From assembly GCA_020465985.1 (NCBI GenBank), contig JAANYP010001197.1:154001-218000 (forward strand): 64,000 bases of DNA, given 5' to 3'. This document shows positions 55,551 to 64,000 of this stretch, in pieces. A model generated the notes under the pieces. That model saw only the letters and a list, made by a program, of their open reading frames with translations, was not told the DNA's origin and made no database searches. The DNA comes from Centrapalus pauciflorus (lineage: Eukaryota > Streptophyta > Magnoliopsida > Asterales > Asteraceae). The position numbers and the translations under genes are program-made. Numbering within the stretch: position 1 is the first letter of the stretch; every line of letters begins with the position of its first letter.

Positions 55551-55792
55551 GTGTAACGGTAGTTTAGGTTTAAAGTTAGTTTGTTGCCTTAGTTTTAAGT
55601 AATTAGTTTTAAGTTCCTTTTGTTGGTTATTTTTAGCCTTTATTTTATAATTATTAAAAGTCAAATAAAAAATTATTAAAAATCAAATAAAAATTTTAAA
55701 AATTTCAAAAAGGTAATTGTAGTCCTCTACTTTACCACCAAAAATATTAGTTTAATTAAGCCTTTAATCTTTAGTAATATTTTATTTAGTGT
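55551..55792 (+). other. Ath2 leader
   Basis: AT-rich leader with a short A-rich degenerate repeat (AATTATTAAAAATCAAATAA, near 55650-55700). No frame. Confidence 0.65.
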
Positions 55793-57489
55793 ATGCGCAC
55801 ACGTGATCGGCTAAAGGATTGCCGCTACAATTCGAACCCGAAATCGAAAAAGTAGCGAGATCGAACCGAAAGACTGTCAGGATTCATAATCAACAATTAA
55901 TTACGGAGAATTTAAACTTACAAGAGGAAGAAATTCCTGATTTAGAAATTCTCGATTCAGAGATTCCTAATTTAGAAAGCCCTCCGATTTCGCCATGAAA
56001 TCGTAATCAAGAAGAACCCGAGCGCATAGTCGATAGAATGGGTGATCAACTGAGACGTACGGTTGAGTCGCATTACCGTCCATGTGATGTCCCCGATCCG
56101 TCTCCAATTCGTTATCCCGAAAACGAGAACAAACCCGAGGTTCGTCCTCAATTATTCCAAATTCTTCCGATCTTTCGAGAGATGCCAAGTGAGGAACCCT
56201 ATGAACATCTAGCTGAGTTCACAGCTATTTGTAAAGAAAACCATGTTCGAGGTATAACCACCGATGGTTTAAAACTTTGATTATTTCCTTTCTCGTTAAA
56301 AGAGAAAGCGAAGAACTGGTTCGTATTCTTACCAACTAATAGCATTACAACATGGGACCAAATGAAACGAGAATTCATTAATGAATATTACCCCATTAGT
56401 AAAACAACTGAAAAAAGAAAGGAAATTACCGAATTTAAACAAAAACCAGGCCAACAATTCTACGAAGCGTTCCATCGTATGAACGAATTATTAAGAGCGT
56501 GTCAACACCACGAGGTACCCAAATGGATGCTTATCAAAACATTCTTTGATGGTGTGAGTCATGAAAGTCGTAATATGATCATAGCTGCCACAGGAAGCAC
56601 ATTTTTAGGTAAAGAAGACGATGAAGCTTGGGAGTTGCTTAATCAACTCGGAAAAGGTCTTAAGGTCCAAGCTGGTTCTGAAAATAGTATAGGAGTTCAA
56701 GTTATGGGCATAGATAATGCCTGGAAACGTGAGGTTAAAACTGAAATTTCAGAATTAGGAAAGAAAATGGACCAATTAATGAAGGGTTTTTCAAACCCTA
56801 GCGTATCAATTAATTGTGTCACATGCGGAGATCCATCGCATCATTCAGAAGCATGTCGTCAAGTGCAATCCACTGAGGAATTTGCTAATGAACTTTACGG
56901 CTTTAGAGCTGATCGAGAAAGAGATAATCCATTTTCGGAAGCGTACAATCCGGGATAGAGAAACCATCAACCTACCGATCATCAATCCAAACCAAGATAT
57001 GAACCACCAAAGAGAGAATATCAATATGGTTCAACTTCAGCAGCTAAGGATGAGCGATATTATAAATCAAATCATAATGATCAACCACAATTTCAAGTAG
57101 AATCAAGTATGACTTCTGCGCAATTCGCAGAGTTCGCTGAATTTATGAAACAGCAATCAGCTATCAGTACTAAGACCATGGAGATGTTAACTCGTCTGAT
57201 GGGTCAGATAGCTGAGTCGCTTACTAGGCGTGAAGAGGGGAAGCTTCCTAGCAATACTGTTTCCAATCCCTCACACGCCCATCATCATAACAAAGATAAG
57301 AAACATGAAATTAAAAAAGTTAATGAAGTAGCTAAGATAACCACATTAAGAAGTGGAAGAGAGGCAGACAATAAAATAGAGATGCCAAAAGAGAAAGAGG
57401 CAGAAGAAGATACCGACACTGAAGTCGTGTATGAGGAAAAAGAGGATCCAGAGAAGAAAGAGATTCCTAAGAAGGTTTCTTTTAATTAG
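55793..57489 (+). pseudogene. gag: Ath2 gag
   Basis: ATG 55793 (MRTRDRLKDC) matches the Ath1 MHTRHSGRT start. After an early frame change the main frame has MPSEEPYEHLAEFTAICKEN, KREFINEYYPISKTTEKRKE and FKQKPGQQFYEAFHRMNELL. It ends with a zinc knuckle CVTCGDPSHHSEAC and a charged tail. Stops at 56278-56280, 56956-56958 and 57487-57489. Confidence 0.85.
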
Positions 57490-59480
57490 CCAATTAAAGT
57501 AGATATTCCAACACCGAAAGTTGGGGAGGCGGATAAGAGTCAGGACACTTCAATTCCTCCTCCTTATCCTGCTGCTTTAGAAAATCCAAAATCTTTTCCA
57601 TACGGCAAAAGAGTCCCACAACCAGAGGATCTTTGGGATTTATTTAACAAGTTAAGATCAATATTCCTCTGATTAAGGCTATTCAACAGGTTCCATCTTA
57701 TGCCAAATTTTTAAAAGATCTCTGTACTCAGAAAAGAAAGTATAAGGTCACGCTCCCAAAGCAGATCAATTTAACTGAACAGCTGAGTGCAGTAGTATCT
57801 AGTTCTCTACCTCCTAAGCTGAAAGATCCTGGATCACCATTGATTCCATTGACAATAGGCAATGTGCAGATTAAGAAGGCATTGCTTGATCTTGGCGCTA
57901 GTGTTAATATTTTACATGGAAACTTGTTTGATAAACATGATCTAGATCAGTCACAGACAACTGATATTATCTTACAACTGGCAGATCGGTCAACCAAGTG
58001 CCCTAGAGGTATTTTATCAGATGTCATAGTAAAAGTGGAAGATTTTCACTATCCAGTTGACTTGCTAGTATTGGACACCGAAAGTTCAATGAGAGATAAT
58101 CAACCGGCTATTATCCTAGGTAGACCTTTCTTAGCCACAATTAATGCAAAAATTAATTGTAGGATAGGAGTAGTGGATATTGCCTTTGGTAATAGGAAAT
58201 TAAGACTGATTGTATTCAATGCTTCAAGTTTCTCTGCTATTGATTCAGAATGTTATCTTATAGATATGGTGGATGAACTTGCGCAGCAGCATAGTTCGTT
58301 AATCAACACCAAAGATGTTATTGAGTTATTCTTTGCTGAGAGTGAATTAGCCAAGTTAAATCATACTGAGTGTAATGAGTTAGAAGTGGTCATGGAATCC
58401 ACATTAGAGTCAAAACAACCACCGTGGACCCATAGGACTGAAAAATTACTGATTGATTTACCCAAGTCAGTTAAACCTTCAATAGAGCAACCACATGTTC
58501 CAGAATTGAAGGAGCTGCCATCACATCTGAAATATGCTTTTCTAGGTCAGAATGACACGTTACCTGTTATAATTTCAACAGATCTGACTGAAGAGCAAGA
58601 GAAAGTTCTACTGAAAGTGTTAGTCAAATACAAAGAAGCAGTAGGGTGGACGATAGCTGACTTAAAAGGAGTCAGTCCTACTTTGTGTATCCACCGAATC
58701 ATTACTGATCCAGAAGCTAAACCAGCTCCAGATGCATAAAAGGAGGTTGAATCTTAATTTGAGAGAGGTAGTTAAGAAGGAAGTAATAAAATGGTTGGAT
58801 GCTGGAATTATATATCCTATATCTAATAGTAAATGGGTAAGTCCAACCCAAACTGTGCTCAAGAATCGGGAATTACAGTAATTAATACTGAAGTAGGAGA
58901 GAAAATAACTACTCGCCCTGTAACTGGGTGGAGAGTTTGTATAGATTACAGAAAACTTGATGCTACTACTTCAAAAGATCATTTTCCGCTACCATTTATA
59001 GAACAAATAGTGGAAAAATTAGCAGGTTAAAAGTTTTACTGTTTCCTGGATGGATATTCCGGTTATAATCAAATCCCAATCCATCTAGAGGATCAAGAGA
59101 AAACCACATTTACTTGTCCCTATGGCACCTTTGCCTACCGAAGGATGCCGTTTGGACTATGTAATGCGCCCGCCATATTTCAGCGATGTATGATATCTAT
59201 CTTTTCAGATATGGTGGGTGGTTCTCTTGAAATATTTATGGATGATTGCTTCATATTTGATAAAACATTTGAAGATTGTCTACGACACTTAGAAAAAGTC
59301 TTAAAGAGATGCAGTGAAACCAACTTAGCATTAAGTTGGGAGAAAAGCCATGTTATGGTAAAGGAAGGGGTAGTCTTAGGTCACATTGTGTCCGAGAGAG
59401 GAATGGAGGTAGATAAAGCAAAAGTTCAATTAATTTCCTCACTTTCACCCCTACCAACGTTAAAGGAATAAGATCATTCC
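57490..59480 (+). pseudogene. pol: Ath2 pol: protease and RT
   Basis: A one-base loss near 57648 changes frame. Protease: KKALLDLGASVNILHGNLFD (about 57870). RT: KWLDAGIIYPISNSKWVSPT, WRVCIDYRKLDATTSKDHF, then YRRMPFGLCNAPAIFQRCM and MDDCFIF, where Ath1 has MDDFSIF. Stops at 58737-58739 and 59028-59030 and frame changes near 58740-58860 and 59460. Confidence 0.85.
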
Positions 59481-61407
59481 TATGCCACGCTGGTTTTTAT
59501 CGGCGATTCATTAAAGATTTCAGTGAGATCTCAAGACCGTTATGCAATCTTCTTTCTAAAGATATCGAGTTTAATTTTGATGATGCTTGTATGAAAACAT
59601 TTGAGAAGCTTAAATCAAAATTAACAGAAGCGCCAATTCTGCAATCTCCAGATTGGTCTCAAACATTTGAGATCATGTGTGATGCGAGTGATTATGCAAT
59701 TGGTGCAGTTTTAGGACAAAGATTTGAGAAAAAGGCAGTGGTGATCTATTACGCAAGTAAAACCTTTAATGAGGCACAGATCAATTTCACCACTATGGAA
59801 AAAGAATTATTAGTTGTAGTGTTTGCCCTAGCTAAATTCAGATCCTATATTTGGGGGGCAAAAGTAATCGTGTACTCTGACCACAGTGCTTTAAGACATT
59901 TATTGGTGAAGAAGGATGCCAATCCTAGATTGATTCGGTGGATCCTTCTATTGCAAGAATTTGATTTAGTAATTAAAGATAAGAAAGACACTATAAATGT
60001 TCTTGCCGATCATTTATCAAGGCTTCAATTAATCCCAACAAACTCAACTGATCAAATCAGGGACTCCTTCCCAGATGAACAATTTTTATATGTATCTAAA
60101 ATTCCCTGGTTTGCGAATCTAGTTAACTATTTCGTAACAGGAAGATTGCCAGAGCACTGGAACTTACAACAGAGAAAATATTTTTACGCTCAAGCAAGGC
60201 AATACATTTGTGATGAGCCTGATCTATTTAAAATAGGAGCAGATCAAATTATAAGAAGATGTGTCCCTAACTCGGAACACGAAGACATTCTTAAACACTG
60301 CCATGCATATGCATGCGGTGGCCATTTCAGTGTAAAGAAAACTGGCCACCGGATATTGCAATGTGGGTTTTTCTGGCCCACGATATTTAAGGATGCCTAC
60401 GAGTTTGTTAAGCGATGCACAAGATGCCAACAAACCGGTGGCATTAAGAAAAGTAATGAAATGCCTATGACCCCGATATTAATCGTCGAAATATTTGATG
60501 TATGGGGTATTGATTTTATGAGACCATTCCATAAATCATATTGATATGAGTACATCTTAGTTGCAGTACATTATGTTTCCAAATGGGTGGAAGCAGAAGC
60601 TACACGCACTAATGATAACCGGGTAGTGTGCAAATTTGTTAAAAGAAATATTTTAGCACGACGCGGTATTCCAAGGGCTATTATCAGTGACAGAGGGTCA
60701 CATTCTAATAATCAACACTTTCCTAAACTCCTTAAACAGTATGGAGTTAACCATAGTATAACAACGCCTTATCATCCGCAAACAAGCAGACAAGTCGAGA
60801 TCTCTAATAGAGAGATCAAGAGAATCCTTGAAAAAACTGTCAGACCTGATCGTAAAGATTGGTCTCAAAAATTAGAGGATGCTCTATGGGCATAAAGAAC
60901 CGCATTTAAAACACCAATCGGTATGTCCCCATACAGACTTGTGTACGGTAAGCTTTGCCATCTCCCAGTGGAATTAGAACACCGAGCTCTATGGGCAATC
61001 AAAAACACTAATTTTAATTTACATGATGCCGGTGTTGATAGGAAATTCCAATTGAATGAACTGGAAGATATTCGTAGAGAAGCCTACGAAAGCGCTAGAA
61101 TTTATAAAGAGAATACTAAGGTTTTCCACGATAGAATGATTAAAAATAAAATATTTACCAAAGGAAATAAAGTTTGGTTATTTAACGCAAGACTTAGATT
61201 ATATCCTGGCAATTAAAAAGTAAATGGACAGGTCCATTTATTGTAACGTATACCTACCCACATGGTGCGGTAGAGATACGGGACCTAAAAGGTGGTGAGT
61301 CATTTAAAGTAAACGGACATAGACTTAAATTATATGTTCAATGGGCCACCAATGATATGTTAGTATCCGAGATTATCAGACTACAAGATCCTAAAGTTAA
61401 TTAATTA
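59481..61407 (+). pseudogene. pol: Ath2 pol: RNase H and integrase
   Basis: RNase H: FEIMCDASDYAIGAVLGQ, FTTMEKELLVVVFALAKF, YSDHSALRHLLVKKD. Integrase: zinc start CGGHFSVKKTGH and CTRCQQ, core GIDFMRPF, ISDRGSHS and SRQVEISNRE, and C-terminal GMSPYRLVYGKLCHLP. Stops at 60542-60544 and 60893-60895, and a frame change near 61215. Homology to Ath1 continues to about 61400. Confidence 0.87.
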
Positions 61408-61452
61408 GTTTAGGAGCAGTATGTCTGGCTGAAGACGTAAAACTTAGCGCTT

Positions 61453-61470
61453 TCTGGGAGGCAACCCAGA
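61453..61470 (+). other. Hairpin after Ath2 pol
   Basis: TCTGGG, loop AGGCAA, CCCAGA: a perfect 6-bp stem just after pol. The TGGGAGGCAACCCA core is, from memory, common after pol in plant Athila elements. Role unknown. Not found in Ath1. Confidence 0.6.
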
Positions 61471-61811
61471 GTAATTTGATTATTTGAATTTAATTGAATT
61501 TAAGTGTGTTATTTGTTTATTTGCTTATTTGTCTTACTTGTGTGTACCCAATTAAGATGGGGAGGATTCATCCTCCTGAACTTGGTTGTGTTTAAAATTA
61601 GGATTTAAATTAAATTATAAAACCCCGCATCAGAGAAAAACAATTTTTTAAGCACGTAACAAATTATTTTAACCCGATAAAACGAGCGTAAGTTGGGGAG
61701 AATACCCGTAAAAATTAAAATATTAAAGAATTAGGGTTCCAAGACCAGTGCACGGCCCAGATCGCAAATCCAGAGGCCCGGGCGCAGGCTGCGGCCCAAC
61801 GTGCTCAAAAT

Positions 61812-61856
61812 CTTATAAAAATGGTAGTGATCATTCCCATAAGTCCAAAACCCTAA
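61812..61856 (+). promoter_or_regulatory. Promoter-like module ahead of the Ath2 env-position ORF
   Basis: TTATAAAAAT (about 61812-61821) followed by the telo-box AAACCCTAA (61848-61856). The Ath2 LTR has the same two signals (telo-box before TATA). An internal promoter is an inference. Confidence 0.35.
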
Positions 61857-61969
61857 TTCCAGTTCCAGAAGACAGCGAATTCGATTACCTAAGCCTAAAA
61901 ACATCAAAAATTCGTCTTTTCTACATCAATTTTTCGATCCAACGCTTGTTCATCGCTAAGATTATCAAG

Positions 61970-62367
61970 GTATACTCATTAGAATCCCTTAAACTTCATT
62001 ATACATAAGTTTCATCATCGTGAATGCATGATTGAGTTTTTTTGGATTTATATGGTTTTTATAGAAAAAGGGTTATTAATAATTTTCAAATGTTCATATA
62101 ATTACTATAAAAATTATTTTTGTAAAACTTTTTTAAAAATTATGCATTTTCCCATATTTGTTATCAATTATAAACTTTTGGTCATAAAAGGTGATATTTT
62201 TATTGATTATTTTTAAAATTCATGCATTTGATAGGGTTAGATTGGGCTCACATTTTTTGTGAGACTTAGGATTAGTAATTATTATTGAAAAAGGGTGATA
62301 AATTATCATGCATTTTTTTTTATAAAAACACCACATTTTAATCCTTGATTTTTTGTATTATTTTTAG
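61970..62367 (+). other. Candidate 5'-UTR intron before Ath2 env-position ORF
   Basis: Donor CAAG/GTATAC at 61969/61970. Acceptor TTTTGTATTATTTTTAG ends at 62367, and ATG begins at 62368. The segment is strongly T-rich, like plant introns. Length 398 bases. No transcript evidence. Confidence 0.45.
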
Positions 62368-63486
62368 ATGTCAACCCAATATCATGCAAATGGTAACCGT
62401 CCTGGAACCTCCCAAAAATCTTGAATGAGAACCCATGACCCTAGGGATGTCCATTTTGAAAAACCACTTTAGCCCATCCTAACCTCTCAAAACACTCCAA
62501 AATTTCAAAATTGTCAAAATTGCATTCTTTTATGAGAAATCATAAAAGAATTGATAGGTCTGAAGAACACAATTTCGAACTAGTGGGAAGGGTAGGAAAC
62601 AGAGATGTGTTAATCACTAGAGAAAAGTTATATGAACAATTTTTAACTGACACCGAAACACCTCGTCCTATGGAGTTCTGGACACTGTATAATACCCAAG
62701 GGGGGTAGAGCAAGGCAAATTGGTGGATGGACTAAAAAATGGGATGGGATGTTAGCTACGGTATTTGGAATGCCAATAGAGGAGGCGAGAGAGTATGTCC
62801 ATCATAATAGAGGTGATTTATACCCATTAGCTAAAGTGTTATGGAAGTTTGTTACACTCAATCTGCTTCCTAGAAGTCAAGACACCACTGTTGTTAGAAC
62901 CCAAGAGATACTGCTAGTGCATGCGTTAATGAATGGATGCCGGACCATATCTTTAGGATACATAATAATGGAAAATCTTTGGGAGAGTACCTTTCCAGGG
63001 CAAAGGATAAATTATCCACACTGCCGTATGTTAACTGAACTATTCATTATTAGAAAAGCGGCGTCGGAACAATTGCCAATTAAATACCTCAATCCAAACG
63101 AGATTTGGTTCACTAGAGTCATAATTTTAAGGCTAGTTTTTGAGCGTACCGAGAGAGGCTATCAAATCCATTGCGCAAAGACCTCTAAAGTAACCCGAAT
63201 CCCATTCACTACACCCGACGACACTGAAGGACAAAACGACAGAGAGAATGAAAGATCATGGGAAAAAGTAACAATGGAAGACCTGATGAGTTCTCAAATC
63301 AACATTCTGAGGGACGTCATGGGTAGCATACTAAATGCAAACAAAGAATTGGTGAATAATATTAAAAAGCTGCAAGAGGAACAAAGCAAGCATGCGAAGT
63401 TGTTCCAAAGTCATTCGGACTGGCTCACCAACCTTCAGATCACTGTCGGAGAGTTAGAAGAAACCGTCGCATCTCAGACAGAATGA
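62368..63486 (+). pseudogene. Ath2 env-position (additional) ORF
   Basis: The ATG at 62368 starts MSTQYHANGNRPGTSQKS, soon followed by a stop and a frame change. The clearer parts are 62511-62708 (HNFELVGRVGNRDVLITREK) and 62749-63486 (LATVFGMPIEEAREYVHHNR, LAKVLWKFVTLNLLPRSQ, MLTELFIIRKAASEQLPIKY), with a C-terminal coiled-coil-like helix (LRDVMGSILNANKELVNNIK to VASQTE). The LWKFVxxNLLPR pattern recurs in plant retrotransposon proteins encoded after Athila pol. No signal peptide or clear membrane anchor, so a true envelope role is unsupported. Stop at 63484-63486. Confidence 0.65.
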
Positions 63487-63749
63487 AGATTTTTATAATT
63501 ATTTGAATATTTAATTACGTGTGCTAAAAACATTAAGTATGGTTTACATTTTATTTTTCTGATGTGGTTTGGTTTGGTTTGTTTTGGTTTGTTTATTTAT
63601 GTTATTTGGATTGTAATAGTACTTTATTTTTATTTTAATTTTAAAGTGTGATGTTTATTTAAATTATAAAGGTTGAATTTTTTTTTGTTTTATTATGTGT
63701 TTGTTTAATTTTATTTATTTTAAATAAAGAATATATACCGATCTATCTT
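63487..63749 (+). other. Ath2 3' flank, AT-rich
   Basis: T-rich sequence with TGGTTTGGTTTGTTTTGGTT words near 63563-63590. No frame and no recognisable LTR. Confidence 0.5.
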
Positions 63750-64000
63750 TGTAACATCCCGGATTTGAGCCTGGTACATGGATTTTAATTTATTGGCTCA
63801 TTTATTTATTATTATTGCGTTGTTCCAATTAAATTCCGTTTCGTGGATTTAACGTGTCAAGATTGAGTGATACGTGTCTCCGAGTTAATAATTAGTGGAT
63901 TATTATTATTTATGAGATCGTGGATTTAATTGGGTCCGAATGACATTAATTGTGAAAAAGTGATATCGGGTTCGGATTTAGCGGGTCCGGAGCTTTCTAA
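63750..64000 (+). repeat. Probable start of another chromovirus LTR (Tek3?)
   Basis: TGTAACATCCCGGATTTGAG resembles the Tek1 and Tek2 LTR starts (TGTAACAACC, TGTAACAGCC) and the general Tekay form. The sequence beyond shows no match to Ath2. Only 251 bases are visible, so assignment is tentative. Confidence 0.45.

Larger units (their letters stand above)
61408..62367 (+). other. Ath2 region between pol and env-position ORF
   Basis: Noncoding, but with several signals: a hairpin (61453-61470), two polypurine-like tracts (61554-61567 AAGATGGGGAGGAT and 61689-61701 TAAGTTGGGGAGA), a GC-rich block (61745-61805), a TATA-like TTATAAAAAT (about 61812), a telo-box (61848-61856) and a GT...AG intron candidate (61970-62367). 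Confidence 0.6.
54408..63749 (+). mobile_element. Ath2: old Athila-like Ty3/gypsy element with env-position ORF, 3' end beyond window
   Basis: 5' LTR (54408-about 55530), Asp-tRNA primer site, gag, protease, RT, RNase H, integrase (to about 61407), a 3' region with polypurine-like tracts, and a second frame (62368-63486). No copy of its LTR start is seen before 63750, where another element appears to begin. Coding parts carry many stops and at least four frameshifts, so it is much older than Ath1. Confidence 0.88.

Noticed and set aside
61748..62008. Open frame of 86 codons upstream of the Ath2 env-position ORF
   Set aside because: No homology seen. It overlaps the TATA/telo-box module and the donor site, and its composition is like noncoding sequence.

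Overview
The window is plant nuclear DNA made almost entirely of nested LTR retrotransposons. I see no host gene, rRNA gene, tRNA gene or CRISPR array. The chromodomain Ty3/gypsy elements (Tekay/Del type), the Athila-type gypsy elements with an Asp-tRNA primer site, and the long SIRE/Maximus-like Ty1/copia elements with an extra reading frame after pol all point to a large-genome eudicot. The species cannot be named from this sequence. The mix fits pericentromeric or other heterochromatic DNA (inference).

Labels used. Tek1 (+, 1-7199): chromovirus, 5' LTR outside the window. Cop1 (-, pieces 7200-8046, 38959-40259, 50756-54407): the oldest copia, split by four insertions. Cop2 (-, pieces 8047-8485, 21268-22865, 31339-38958): same family as Cop1, inserted in Cop1's RT gene. 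Cop3 (-, 8486-21267): long copia inserted in the 3' LTR of Cop2. Tek2 (+, 22866-31338): chromovirus inserted between Cop2 pol and its accessory frame. Ath1 (-, 40260-50755): complete, young Athila-like element inserted in Cop1 with a perfect 5-bp duplication. Ath2 (+, 54408 to beyond 63749): old, decayed Athila-like element inserted in Cop1 gag. A further LTR start (Tek3?) lies at 63750.

The four datable elements agree with the nesting order. By-eye LTR divergence is roughly 4% for Cop2 and Cop3, about 2.7% for Tek2 and about 0.35% for Ath1. Two deletion junctions (21267/21268 and 22865/22866) removed the far ends of Cop3 and Tek2 together with parts of Cop2.

The most unusual observations are these. 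(1) A 92-bp GT...AG intron-like insertion sits in Tek1 RT, absent at the same codon in Tek2, and removing it restores the frame. (2) A short peptide-coding segment behind a 3'-splice-like site is conserved in the LTRs of Tek1 and Tek2. (3) Two copia accessory frames follow pol, one of them an orphan separated from its element by about 8.5 kb of insertion. (4) The Ath2 env-position frame is preceded by a TATA-like box, a telo-box and a candidate 5'-UTR intron ending exactly at its ATG. (5) Ath1 is nearly intact, with only one 1-base frameshift noticed. (6) Polypurine-like tracts lie inside both Athila elements. Essentially all coding regions except Ath1's are pseudogenes with stops or frameshifts.
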